Origin: Prevotella sp. | GTDB lineage: Bacteria; Bacteroidota; Bacteroidia; Bacteroidales; Bacteroidaceae | Assembly (NCBI GenBank): GCA_024695815.1 | Contig: JAILHK010000018.1 | Span: 1-49,270, forward strand | Direction of reading: 5' to 3' | Length of the DNA: 49,270 nucleotides | Shown here: positions 7,122-15,735 of the stretch, one piece after another | How positions within the stretch are numbered: position 1 is the stretch's first letter | How the letters are laid out: each line of letters opens with the position of its first letter | Made by a program: the position numbers and the translations under genes | The notes under the pieces: model-generated | The model's database searches: none | What the model saw: only the letters and a program-made list of their open reading frames with translations | Told to the model about the DNA's origin: nothing

Positions 7122-9107
7122 TCATCTCACCAAATCATTTCCCAGCTGCTTAGCCAGAGCATCGCGCAACTGCTGCGTATCTCTATATTCCTCTAAGAGA
7201 GACTTGGCTCGTTCCATATCGCTGCCGACATTTTTCAACTGGAGCTGAATATCCTTCAACCTTTTCTCTATAATGTCAAGTCGCAAGTCAAGTACCAGAT
7301 GGAGCACATGCTGTCGCAAGGTTCCCTTCTGTTCCTTGGGCTGGAAGCCTTTACCTAACTGATGACGGTCGATAGCGAGTCGGGCAGCCAGTGAACTGAG
7401 CTCGACATCAGAATGCTGCATGAAATATGCCTCTGCCTTGAAATCAGGATCTCCACTATGCGCCATCGCCTCGTCCAAGATCCGGTTATAACGCTCGTCA
7501 TGGAATCTCAGCCCATCCTGTCCCAAATCATAACCGATATATTGGGCTACCGTCAGGCTCGTTGTCCCGCCGTCTTCCGTCTCTACATCCTCAAAGATTA
7601 CCTTTTCGCCATCACGGATAATGCTTCTCACAAGCAGACGTTCCACTTCATGCGTCTGTTCATCGACAGAATGCAGACCGATGAACTCCTGAGAAGCGGA
7701 ATTTGTTTGGAGAGAATTCAGGTTCCCCTGTTCCTGAGACAAGGATTGTGAGACTCCATCAACAGTCCTGCCCCGTTCACGTTCCTTTTCCTTCTCCTCG
7801 ATATCCTTTCGAATATAACCGTTCATCGAGTTGAGAAGGGTCTGCTCCTTGATACCCATCCGCTGGGATAGTTCGCTTAGATAAGTGGAACGTAATATCT
7901 GGTCGGGGATGACAGAGATACTCTTCACGATTCCACCGATTGCCTCAGAGCGTTTCACCGGATCGGACACGTTCTCCACCGTCAGTTGCGTCTTAAACGT
8001 AATAAAGTCCGTCTGGTGCGCCTCGATATAATCCTTGAACTCCTGCGTCGTATGCTTCCGGGCAAAGGAATCAGGATCATCGCCATCAGGTAATAACAGT
8101 ACTTTAATATTCATGCCCTCTGCCAACAGCATATCGGTACCACGCATAGCTGCATGGATACCAGCCTCATCGCCGTCGTACAAGAGAGTGATATTCTGTG
8201 TAAAGCGTCGGAGCAGTCGGATCTGGAAGTTAGAGAGAGCTGTTCCGGAGTTAGCCACTACATTCTCAATACCACACTGATGCATGGCAATCACATCGGT
8301 ATAGCCCTCTACCATATACACGCGATCTTCCTTCGCGATTGCCTTCTTTGCCTGGAACAGTCCATATAGCTCACGTTCCTTATGATAGATCTCCGAATCG
8401 GGCGAATTCACATATTTCTGTTGTACCCCTTTCGTACGAGCATCAAGCAGACGACCACCGAACGCCACGACCTTACCACTGACATTCAGCCAAGGGAAGA
8501 TCACGCGCCCCGCATAACGGTCGACAAGCAGGTCTCCTTTCATATAACAAAGTCCTGTCTTGATAAGGAACTCCGGTTGATAGCCTGCCTTTTGTGCTGC
8601 CAAGGCCAGGGCATCTCGTTTTGTTAGCGCATAGCCAAGACTGAATTTCTCGATAATATCATCACGGATACCACGGCTACGGAAATACTGTTTACCAATG
8701 GCGATACCATCGGGGTCATTCTTCAGCACATCCTGGAAATATCCCATAGCCCACTCGTTGACGATAAACATCGACTCACGGTCACTCTGTTCCTTCTTCT
8801 CCTCGTCGGTCAGTTCCTTTTCCTGAATCTCTATGTTATACTTCTTCGCCAGCCAACGCAAGGCCTCCGGATAGGTGATCTGTTCATGCTTCATGAGGAA
8901 GTTCACTGCATTACCGCCTTCGCCACATGCGAAACAGTGACAGATCTGCTTCGACGGAGAAACCATAAACGACGGGGTTTTGTCGTCGTGAAACGGGCAT
9001 AGTCCTTTGTAGTTCACGCCGGCCTTACGGAGCGTGACGAACTCGCCGACCACATCCACGATGTTGACGGCATCCATAATCTTATCTATCGTCGCCCTGT
9101 CTATCAT
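7122..9107 (-). CDS. dnaG: DNA primase DnaG (copy A)
   Basis: DnaG makes RNA primers at the replication fork. The protein has 661 residues. The CHC2 zinc ribbon ligands are C37, H40, C58 and C61 (CPFH, then CHCFAC). The TOPRIM domain follows with VYMVEGYTDVIAMH (catalytic Glu) and LLYDGDEAG (DxD). A charged linker (about residues 430-480) precedes the helicase-binding C-terminal domain. An in-frame ATG at 9119 lies within the -7 promoter box, so ATG 9107 (MIDRATIDK), which also aligns exactly with copy B, is chosen. The gene is intact, and so is the second copy at 20872-22815. Having two full-length dnaG genes 12 kb apart is very unusual. Confidence 0.95.
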   Translation of the reverse strand: MIDRATIDKIMDAVNIVDVVGEFVTLRKAGVNYKGLCPFHDDKTPSFMVSPSKQICHCFACGEGGNAVNFLMKHEQITYPEALRWLAKKYNIEIQEKELTDEEKKEQSDRESMFIVNEWAMGYFQDVLKNDPDGIAIGKQYFRSRGIRDDIIEKFSLGYALTKRDALALAAQKAGYQPEFLIKTGLCYMKGDLLVDRYAGRVIFPWLNVSGKVVAFGGRLLDARTKGVQQKYVNSPDSEIYHKERELYGLFQAKKAIAKEDRVYMVEGYTDVIAMHQCGIENVVANSGTALSNFQIRLLRRFTQNITLLYDGDEAGIHAAMRGTDMLLAEGMNIKVLLLPDGDDPDSFARKHTTQEFKDYIEAHQTDFITFKTQLTVENVSDPVKRSEAIGGIVKSISVIPDQILRSTYLSELSQRMGIKEQTLLNSMNGYIRKDIEEKEKERERGRTVDGVSQSLSQEQGNLNSLQTNSASQEFIGLHSVDEQTHEVERLLVRSIIRDGEKVIFEDVETEDGGTTSLTVAQYIGYDLGQDGLRFHDERYNRILDEAMAHSGDPDFKAEAYFMQHSDVELSSLAARLAIDRHQLGKGFQPKEQKGTLRQHVLHLVLDLRLDIIEKRLKDIQLQLKNVGSDMERAKSLLEEYRDTQQLRDALAKQLGNDLVR

Positions 9108-9116
9108 ATCTGCCGA

Positions 9117-9124
9117 CAAAGTTA
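9117..9124 (-). promoter_or_regulatory. -7 promoter box for dnaG copy A
   Basis: TAACTTTG on the minus strand, last base 10 nt before the ATG at 9107. The same box sits 5 nt before dnaG in block B. Confidence 0.6.
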
Positions 9125-9133
9125 CGAATTTTT

Positions 9134-9156
9134 CTTAAAGTGCCACTCACTTTAAG
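9134..9156. promoter_or_regulatory. Palindrome between the divergent dnaG and SGNH promoters
   Basis: A perfect 9-bp inverted repeat, CTTAAAGTG, spacer CCACT, CACTTTAAG, lies between the two oppositely oriented -7 boxes (9117-9124 and 9167-9174), where both -33 regions would fall. It may be an operator shared by both genes. Confidence 0.5.
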
Positions 9157-9166
9157 GGAAAATATG

Positions 9167-9174
9167 TATCTTTG
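9167..9174 (+). promoter_or_regulatory. -7 promoter box for SGNH hydrolase copy A
   Basis: TATCTTTG fits TAnnTTTG and lies 23 bp before the ATG at 9198, giving a leader of about 20 nt. Confidence 0.6.
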
Positions 9175-9197
9175 CAACATAAACATTAAAATAATTA

Positions 9198-10850
9198 ATG
9201 ATGAGGAACCTATCAATACTTATAATACTCCTGACGTTTACTCTACCACTGGCAGCACAAGATTTTGATGATCTCCCTACCCCTGGTGGCGAAGAGAAAG
9301 TCATCGACAACACTCCCGACTCTATTGCTAAGGCACTGACGAATCGTCCTGCCCCCGGCTCCACGCGTCAGGGTACGAACCCAGTGCTATTCCTGATTGG
9401 TAATTCGACGATGCGCAACGGCACCTTAGGTAATGGAAACAACGGCCAATGGGGATGGGGTTTTTTCGCCAGTCAATATTTCGACGGGCGACGTATCACG
9501 GTCGAAAACCAAGCCCTCGGTGGCATGTCTACTCGCACCTTCTATACAGATCTGTGGCCTGCAGTTCGAGAGGCTCTGAAACCCGGTGATTGGGTGATCG
9601 TATCCATCGGCCATAACGACACGGCCGATTTCTTCGATGCCAAACGGGCGCGAGGAGTTATTCCCGGCGTAGACCCCGACACGTTGGTCGTCGGTTTCAA
9701 CGAACGCCGACAACAGAATGACACGGTATACAGCTACGGGACCTATCTGCGTCGTTATATCTCGGAAATCCGGGCAAAAGGTGCCAACCCCATCCTGATG
9801 TCACTAACTCCACGCGATGCTTACGAGGGAGGAAAGATTGTCAGAAAGCCACAGACACAATGGGCTGCCTACGTCGCTGCAGTAGAAGGGGTACCCTTCG
9901 TTGATCTGAACGAGATATCTGGCGCCAAACTTGATCGTTTCACTCCATGGAAGGAGAAATACCATTTCTTCGGTGATCATATCCACACTTCTGCTTTTGG
10001 TGCAGAATTGAATGCCCGGTCGGCTGCCGAAGGAATCTGGTACTCACAGAACCCGCTGCTGAAGCCTTTACAGGAGATGATGCAGAATATAGAACTGCCA
10101 ACCTATGGAGAGAATCGCGAGGATGGCAAGCCGATGGTCTTTATCACGGGTGACTCAACGGTGAAGAATGCCGACAAAGACAAGAACGGTATGTGGGGCT
10201 GGGGTTCACAGGCCGGCCTCATCTTCGATCCAGACAAGATTACGTGGGAGAACGTGGCGATGGCGGGTCGATCGACGCGAAGCTATCTGCGCGAAGGACG
10301 TTGGGATAAAGTATACAATGCCTTACAGCCAGGAGACTTCGTATTGATCCAGTTCGGTCATAACGATATCTGTCCGATTACCGACAAGAAAGAGCGTGGG
10401 GTCATTCCCGGTACAGCGGATACCTGTCATGTGTACCAAATGGAAACAGATGGGCGCTATGAAGTGGTCTACTCCTTTGGATGGTATCTCCGTAAGTTCA
10501 TCGATGATGTTCGGGAGAAGGGTGCCACCCCTATCCTTCTCTCCCTCACGCCACGCAATGAGTGGCCCACCGGAAAGATTGAGCGGCGTAACGACACCTA
10601 CGGTCGATGGTATCGCGAGGTGGTTAGTGAGACTGGTGTTGATTTTGTCGACATCCACAACATCTCGGCAGATTTCCTCGACAAGAAGTTCGCTGGCAAA
10701 AACCCAGAGAAGTGCAAGCAGAAAGCTTCAATCTACTTCAACAACGACCATACCCACACTTCCCTCATAGGAGCCCAGATGAACGCTAAGAGCCTCGCCA
10801 AAGGCCTCAAACAACTTCACCATCCTCTAGCAAACTATCTCAAGAAATAA
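9198..10850 (+). CDS. Secreted tandem-domain SGNH/GDSL hydrolase (rhamnogalacturonan acetylesterase-like), copy A
   Basis: A 550-residue exported protein with a signal peptide (about residues 1-20, ending PLAAQ) and two consecutive SGNH domains. Domain 1 has GNSTM with nucleophile Ser70, GGMSTRTF, GHND and the C-terminal DHIHTS (catalytic Asp-x-x-His). Domain 2 has GDSTV (Ser320), AGRSTRSY, FGHND and DHTHTS. Both domains keep all blocks, so both could be active. The nearest familiar family is rhamnogalacturonan acetylesterase (CE12-like), but the substrate is inferred. It is 12 bp upstream of the thioredoxin-fold gene and divergent from dnaG. A close homologue with the same two-domain architecture lies at 19000-20694. 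Confidence 0.85.
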   Translation: MMRNLSILIILLTFTLPLAAQDFDDLPTPGGEEKVIDNTPDSIAKALTNRPAPGSTRQGTNPVLFLIGNSTMRNGTLGNGNNGQWGWGFFASQYFDGRRITVENQALGGMSTRTFYTDLWPAVREALKPGDWVIVSIGHNDTADFFDAKRARGVIPGVDPDTLVVGFNERRQQNDTVYSYGTYLRRYISEIRAKGANPILMSLTPRDAYEGGKIVRKPQTQWAAYVAAVEGVPFVDLNEISGAKLDRFTPWKEKYHFFGDHIHTSAFGAELNARSAAEGIWYSQNPLLKPLQEMMQNIELPTYGENREDGKPMVFITGDSTVKNADKDKNGMWGWGSQAGLIFDPDKITWENVAMAGRSTRSYLREGRWDKVYNALQPGDFVLIQFGHNDICPITDKKERGVIPGTADTCHVYQMETDGRYEVVYSFGWYLRKFIDDVREKGATPILLSLTPRNEWPTGKIERRNDTYGRWYREVVSETGVDFVDIHNISADFLDKKFAGKNPEKCKQKASIYFNNDHTHTSLIGAQMNAKSLAKGLKQLHHPLANYLKK

Positions 10851-10862
10851 TCATCATTCATT

Positions 10863-12836
10863 ATGAAGAAACTGTTATCAACTATTCTGTTGGCCGTCAT
10901 CGTCGGAGCGGTACAAGCAAAAACCTACAGAATCATCAAAGCCCCAGAAGTAACAGGCTGCGTGAATATCAGTCAAGGTGAATTAAAAGTCCGGGAGGTG
11001 ATTATGAGAGATACGGCCACTACAGTGCTCTTCACAATGGAATATCCTAAGGGTATGAACTTTGTTCTTTCAAAGAACGGCTACTTGATGGACGAAGAAG
11101 GCAACCAATACTTTCTGCACTCAGCCGAAGGGGTAGCTCTCGACGTAGGAATACTTTCTCCCGAAAATGGTCAAACAGACTTCACAATGCACTTCGACCC
11201 GATGCCCAAGAAGGTTCAAGTGTTTGATTTCATAGAGGGCGATGTATCTGGAGCTTTTATGGCCCTCGGCATACACGACAAAAACGCTAAAATGCCAGCA
11301 CCAAAAGGAAATGCCATATACGAAGAACTGGTAAAAACATACCCATATGCTCTGCCCGAAGATTGGTTCAAGACCGATTCCGTAACCGTAAGAGGTCGTA
11401 TAGAGAATTATGACCCAGAACAATCCGGCTTTACTCAGATGACTCTTTTTGATTGGGACATATTCATGAAACACCCCGAGAGAAAGGTCATCAACATCAC
11501 TCCTAATGGCTCGTTTGAGAAGACATTCATGATCAACTATCCGAGACTCTTGACGATTCAAAATGCGAAAATCAATATCGACGAATTGATACCCTACTAT
11601 GCCATTCCAAACGATGTGAATGACATTACCGTGAAAAAGAATGAGCAAGGAGAATACGAATATATCTATAACAACGGCAGCAGCAAGGATGTAGAGCGTT
11701 GGCTGAAATTGACCTACATGTTCTATCCTTTTTCTTTGAGTAACGGCAATGTCGCTCAAGCCAATATCCTAACAGAACGCCTGTGGCAGAATATGATGCT
11801 CCGCCTGCGAACAGCCATCCGTCACAATCAGTTTACACCATTGGAGGTAAATCTGGCTCTTTGCAACGCACAGGTGAATATTGCCTTCAGTTTCTTGGAT
11901 TACATCATGATCCACAAATTCGATGTAGTCAAACAAGAGGAACGTGACGGCCGGCGCTACACGGTCATTCTCGACAGTGCAGAATGGGCAGCGATAAACG
12001 AGCCGAAAAGCTACCCCATACTACAGCGTATTAATTTCGACAATCCTATGCTGATGGCTGCAGGTTATTATCCCATACTTGTGAATCGCATCCAATATGC
12101 AGATTATGTTCGTAGCCGCCAGATTCCCATGAACGCCCAACTGAATGTGAGTGTCAAAGACGCAAACGATTTCCTCATGAACGGCTATGCAGCCATGCGT
12201 GAACTGATGGGCACCGATCATGATAACTTGATGGCGCAAATATGCACCTATCAAAACATGCTCAACTTCTTCGATAGTTGGCGAGAGTATGAAGGTTATC
12301 TTTCAGACATCATTCCCTTATATCAGGCCTCGTTTACACATCCTTATGTGCGCCTGAAGGCAGAGCAGTTCTATGCCGATAAGATGGCTCAACAGGCATT
12401 CTCGTCACCATTGCCAGATACGCCTGCAGCCCAACTTATACGTTCACTTTCAGAACGCTATCCAGGTCGGATGCTCTTTATAGACTTCTGGGGAACAGGC
12501 TGTGGCCCTTGTCGTGCAGCTATACAAGACAGCAAGAATCTACGGGCAGAAATAGCCAAACGTGACGATGTGAAGTTGATTTTTATTGCAGGCGAACGTA
12601 CAGAAGAAGGCAGCAATGCCTACAAAAAGTATGTGGATGAATGGTTGGCTGACGAAGAGACCATCTGTCTAACCAACGAGGAGTTTGCCCGGATGCAAGA
12701 ACTTTTCGGTTTTAGCGGTATCCCATTCTATGTTACCATCACTCCCGACTGTCATCTAGTGCGCGACGACCTGAAGATCCGCTCTTATAATTCCTTTAAC
12801 GAAGATATTCAGCGGTTAAAGGAGAAGTTAAAGTAA
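10863..12836 (+). CDS. Exported thioredoxin-fold protein (TlpA/ResA-like C-terminus)
   Basis: A 657-residue protein with a signal peptide (about residues 1-19, ending VQAKT) and a C-terminal thioredoxin domain from about residue 525. That domain has FWGTGCGPC (redox cysteines C547 and C550) and a cis-Pro loop at GFSGIPFYV. The roughly 500 residues before it are not recognised, except that the first 130 are beta-rich like the N-terminal parts of other Bacteroidetes exported TlpA-like proteins. It probably acts as a periplasmic or outer-membrane-facing thiol reductase. It follows the SGNH gene by 12 bp in the same direction and is probably cotranscribed. Its AT-richer codon use differs somewhat from both flanks by eye. 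Confidence 0.8.
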   Translation: MKKLLSTILLAVIVGAVQAKTYRIIKAPEVTGCVNISQGELKVREVIMRDTATTVLFTMEYPKGMNFVLSKNGYLMDEEGNQYFLHSAEGVALDVGILSPENGQTDFTMHFDPMPKKVQVFDFIEGDVSGAFMALGIHDKNAKMPAPKGNAIYEELVKTYPYALPEDWFKTDSVTVRGRIENYDPEQSGFTQMTLFDWDIFMKHPERKVINITPNGSFEKTFMINYPRLLTIQNAKINIDELIPYYAIPNDVNDITVKKNEQGEYEYIYNNGSSKDVERWLKLTYMFYPFSLSNGNVAQANILTERLWQNMMLRLRTAIRHNQFTPLEVNLALCNAQVNIAFSFLDYIMIHKFDVVKQEERDGRRYTVILDSAEWAAINEPKSYPILQRINFDNPMLMAAGYYPILVNRIQYADYVRSRQIPMNAQLNVSVKDANDFLMNGYAAMRELMGTDHDNLMAQICTYQNMLNFFDSWREYEGYLSDIIPLYQASFTHPYVRLKAEQFYADKMAQQAFSSPLPDTPAAQLIRSLSERYPGRMLFIDFWGTGCGPCRAAIQDSKNLRAEIAKRDDVKLIFIAGERTEEGSNAYKKYVDEWLADEETICLTNEEFARMQELFGFSGIPFYVTITPDCHLVRDDLKIRSYNSFNEDIQRLKEKLK

Positions 12837-12880
12837 AAAGACTACAGCGTGTGCATAATCCCTATAGCAGTAAAATGTCG

Positions 12881-13255
12881 TTATGGCTTCATAAAGACGA
12901 AATAGACCGCCGCCACTAAGCAGAGAGCGGCCGCAGCATGATTCCAGCGTAGCTCTTCGTGCTGAAAAAACAAGTTGGCGATAACCGCAAACACCACCAA
13001 TGAGATACATTCTTGTATAACCTTCAACTGTACCAGTGAGAACGGGCCGCCATTGTCAACAAAGCCAATTCTGTTGGCTGGAACCTGACAGCAGTATTCG
13101 AAAAAAGCAATCATCCACGAGAAGGCAATCACCAGATAAAGTGGCCAATTGGTCGAGACACCCGACTGCTGTAGGCGGAGATGTCCGTACCATGCGAAAG
13201 TCATAAATACATTGCTCATAATGAGCAACAGAACCGTATAAATTCCGTTTTGCAT
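12881..13255 (-). CDS. DMT-superfamily membrane protein, DUF486
   Basis: A 124-residue integral membrane protein with four hydrophobic helices (about 5-25, 35-52, 70-95, 103-122). The family signatures are MTFAWYGHLR near residue 18, AFSWMIAFFEYC near 44, QVPANRIG, and FSLVQLKVIQE. DUF486 proteins resemble small multidrug resistance transporters but have no firm substrate. It converges with the thioredoxin-fold gene, with 44 bp between and no clear terminator, and has its own promoter box at 13279-13286. Confidence 0.88.
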   Translation of the reverse strand: MQNGIYTVLLLIMSNVFMTFAWYGHLRLQQSGVSTNWPLYLVIAFSWMIAFFEYCCQVPANRIGFVDNGGPFSLVQLKVIQECISLVVFAVIANLFFQHEELRWNHAAAALCLVAAVYFVFMKP

Positions 13256-13424
13256 AATGCGAGTTTTTTAATCGCTTGCAAAGGTACACTTTTTCAGCGA
13301 ACCACAATCATCTCGTCTGAAGAAATTCGATAGACATACGGATATTAGAGGAAGAAACGCCGGTTGCGAGGTGGATAAAGAGGAGAACCGTGACAACTGG
13401 TCGTTTATTTGTATTGACAGAAAT

Positions 13425-13492
13425 TGCACAAATTGACCAAAATGTGCACAAACCCGTCAATTTTGTGCATTTTTTTTGGCTGTATGCACAAA
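13425..13492 (+). promoter_or_regulatory. Four-box putative operator upstream of the etf operon
   Basis: TGCACAA occurs at 13425-13431, 13445-13451 and 13485-13491, and in reverse (TTGTGCA) at 13463-13469. The direct boxes start 20 and 40 nt apart, close to whole helical turns. The first and third boxes form a longer inverted repeat (TGCACAAATTGAC with GTCAATTTTGTGCA). The last box lies between the -33 and -7 elements, a position suited to repression. Confidence 0.6.
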
Positions 13493-13498
13493 AAACAG

Positions 13499-13506
13499 TA
13501 CCTTTG
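13499..13506 (+). promoter_or_regulatory. -7 promoter box for the etfB-etfA-acd operon
   Basis: TACCTTTG, with a TTTG -33 element at 13475-13478 and a 20-nt spacer, matches the Bacteroidetes housekeeping promoter consensus well. Confidence 0.7.
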
Positions 13507-13637
13507 CGAGCGATTTCAGGAAATCGCCAGCAAAAACAGACCGTAACCAAGCATAGTACTACTACCTTGCATTCGTTCTGCACTGTTCTTTGCAGCACTT
13601 TTTGAATATCAAGAACATACATTATTAATAACATATT

Positions 13638-14510
13638 ATGGCTTTAAAGATTGTTGTGCTGGCCAAGCAAGTGCCAGACACCCGTAACGTGGGTAAGGAC
13701 GCCATGACCGCTGAAGGGACAGTGAACCGTGCAGCCCTACCCGCTATCTTCAATCCAGAAGATTTGAATGCCCTAGAACAGGCCCTTCGTCTGAAGGAGC
13801 AGAATCCGGGCTCCACAGTAGGAATCCTCACGATGGGGCCTCCACGTGCAGGTGAGATTATCCGTCAGGGACTTTATCGTGGTGCAGATACCGGTTGGCT
13901 GTTGACCGACCGTCTGTTTGCAGGTGCTGATACCCTCGCCACCTCTTACGCTCTTGCCACTGCCATTAAAAAGATCGGTGACGTAGACATCGTTATCGGT
14001 GGTCGTCAGGCTATCGATGGTGATACCGCTCAGGTAGGCCCCCAGGTGGCTCAGAAGCTAGGACTGAATCAGGTGACCTACGCAGAGGAAGTCTTAAGTG
14101 TAAAGGATGGTAAGGCAACTATCAAGCGTGTGATTGATGGTGGTGTGGAGACCGTAGAGGCTCCTCTGCCTGTTGTTATCACCGTTAACGGAAGTGCTGC
14201 CCCCTGTCGTCCCCAGAATGCCAAGCTAGTGATGAAGTACAAGCGTGCGACATGCCCCATGGAGCGTCCTGCCGAGGGTACACCGTACGACTATCTATAT
14301 GAGGAGCGCCCTGAACTGAATCTGAATCAGTGGAGCGTCGCCGATGTTGACGGTGACGTCAATCAGTGTGGTCTGAATGGCTCACCTACCAAGGTGAAAG
14401 CCATCAAGAACATCGTGTTCCAGGCTAAGGAGTCGAAGACTTTGACGGCTTCTGATGCTGATATCGAGGGAATGATCAAAGAATTGTTGGACGAGAAGAT
14501 TATTGGCTAA
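13638..14510 (+). CDS. etfB: Electron transfer flavoprotein, beta subunit
   Basis: ETF beta carries AMP (or a second FAD in bifurcating types) and passes electrons from acyl-CoA dehydrogenases. The 290-residue protein shows the family start (LKIVVLAKQVPDT), the NPEDLNALEQALRLKE helix, TMGPPRAGEIIRQGLYRGAD, and the nucleotide-binding stretch IGGRQAIDGDTAQVGP near residue 120. It is 8 bp upstream of etfA and leads an operon that ends in an acyl-CoA dehydrogenase, implying coupling between that enzyme and a respiratory or butyrate/propionate-type electron pathway. Confidence 0.95.
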   Translation: MALKIVVLAKQVPDTRNVGKDAMTAEGTVNRAALPAIFNPEDLNALEQALRLKEQNPGSTVGILTMGPPRAGEIIRQGLYRGADTGWLLTDRLFAGADTLATSYALATAIKKIGDVDIVIGGRQAIDGDTAQVGPQVAQKLGLNQVTYAEEVLSVKDGKATIKRVIDGGVETVEAPLPVVITVNGSAAPCRPQNAKLVMKYKRATCPMERPAEGTPYDYLYEERPELNLNQWSVADVDGDVNQCGLNGSPTKVKAIKNIVFQAKESKTLTASDADIEGMIKELLDEKIIG

Positions 14511-14518
14511 TTTGAGAT

Positions 14519-15541
14519 ATGAACAACGTATTTGTATATTGCGAAATTGAAGGTACTCAAGTACAGGAAGTATCTCAAGAGTTATTGACCAAGGGTCGTA
14601 AACTCGCCAATGAGTTGGGTGTTGAGCTTCACGCTATTGTTGCCGGTACAGACATCAAAGGCAAAGTGGAGGATCAGATTCTGCCTTACGGTGTTGACAA
14701 GTTGTTTGTGTTCGATGCCAAGGACCTGTTCCCTTACACCTCAGCTCCACACACTGATATTCTCGTAAACCTCTTCAAAGAAGAGCAGCCGCAGATCTGC
14801 CTAATGGGTGCAACCGTGATTGGACGTGACCTAGGTCCTCGTGTCAGTTCGTCATTGACCTCTGGTCTGACAGCAGACTGCACAGAGTTGGAGATTGGTC
14901 CTTTCGAGGATAAAAAGAATAATAAGGTATATGAAAACCTACTCTATCAGATTCGACCTGCCTTTGGTGGTAACATCGTAGCAACAATCGTAAACCCGGA
15001 CCACCGTCCCCAAATGGCTACCGTCCGTTCAGGCGTGATGCAGAAAGCCATCTATGAGGGTGAGTGCAAAAAGGAGGTTGTATATCCTGAAGTTTCTAAG
15101 TACGTTAGTCCTGAGGCTTTCGTTGTTAAGGTTCTTGATCACCATGTTGAGGCAGCCAAGCACAACCTGAAGGGGGCTCCCATTGTTGTAGCTGGTGGCT
15201 ATGGTATGGGCTCTAAGGAGAACTTCGACTTGCTGTTCGATCTTGCCAAGGTGCTTCATGGTGAGGTTGGAGGTTCGCGTGCGGCCGTTGATGCTGGTTG
15301 GTTGGATCACGACCGTCAGATTGGTCAGACAGGTGTCACTGTTCACCCCAAGGTATACATCGCCTGTGGAATCTCCGGACAGATTCAGCACATCGCTGGT
15401 ATGCAGGACTCTGGTATCATCATCTCTGTCAACAATGATCCCGATGCTCCAATCAACAAGATTGCTGACTACGTGATTGTTGGAACTGTCGAGGAAGTTG
15501 TACCAAAGTTGATTAAGTACTACAAGCAGAACTCGAAGTAA
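14519..15541 (+). CDS. etfA: Electron transfer flavoprotein, alpha subunit
   Basis: ETF alpha binds FAD in its C-terminal domain. The 340-residue protein has the N-terminal ETF domain (residues 1-190) and the FAD-binding signature from about residue 220: VAGGYGMGSKENF, GGSRAAVDAGW, QIGQTG and the ACGISGQIQHIAGM loop, ending in DAPINKIADYVIVG. No ferredoxin-like extension is present. It lies between etfB and a small membrane ORF, and its stop is 1 bp from that ORF's start. Confidence 0.95.
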   Translation: MNNVFVYCEIEGTQVQEVSQELLTKGRKLANELGVELHAIVAGTDIKGKVEDQILPYGVDKLFVFDAKDLFPYTSAPHTDILVNLFKEEQPQICLMGATVIGRDLGPRVSSSLTSGLTADCTELEIGPFEDKKNNKVYENLLYQIRPAFGGNIVATIVNPDHRPQMATVRSGVMQKAIYEGECKKEVVYPEVSKYVSPEAFVVKVLDHHVEAAKHNLKGAPIVVAGGYGMGSKENFDLLFDLAKVLHGEVGGSRAAVDAGWLDHDRQIGQTGVTVHPKVYIACGISGQIQHIAGMQDSGIIISVNNDPDAPINKIADYVIVGTVEEVVPKLIKYYKQNSK

Positions 15542-15542
15542 T

Positions 15543-15728
15543 ATGAAAGCTTTAGATTGTTTCCTCATTGTCTGTGTCATAGTACTGCTCGGTGTAGCCT
15601 ATTATGTTAATACGGTTGGCAATGCAGAACTCGCAGTTTTAATAAACTTCTGTGCTATTGTATGCGGCGTTGCTTTTGGCTCAAGACTTGGAGGCAGACA
15701 ATATAAGAAAAATCAAGAAAACAAATAA
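15543..15728 (+). CDS. Small two-helix membrane protein in the etf operon
   Basis: A 61-residue ORF starting 1 bp after the etfA stop and ending 7 bp before the acyl-CoA dehydrogenase ATG. It has two predicted TM helices (about 5-22 and 29-46) and a basic C-terminal tail (RLGGRQYKKNQENK). The tight spacing between known genes supports translation. No family is recognised. A role in docking the ETF/dehydrogenase pair at the membrane is possible but is only inference. Confidence 0.6.
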   Translation: MKALDCFLIVCVIVLLGVAYYVNTVGNAELAVLINFCAIVCGVAFGSRLGGRQYKKNQENK

Positions 15729-15735
15729 GAAGATT

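Larger units (their letters stand above)
13256..13637. other. 382-bp intergenic regulatory region
   Basis: No convincing gene lies here. It holds the minus-strand -7 box TACCTTTG (13279-13286) for the DUF486 gene and the plus-strand control region of the etf operon: TGCACAA boxes, a -33 TTTG at 13475-13478 and the -7 box at 13499-13506. The roughly 130-nt leader from 13511 to 13637 shows no hairpin or riboswitch that I recognise. Confidence 0.7.

Noticed and set aside
13308..13634. A 108-codon minus-strand frame upstream of etfB
   Set aside because: It overlaps the promoter and operator of the etf operon, and its translation is low in information with no homology that I recognise.
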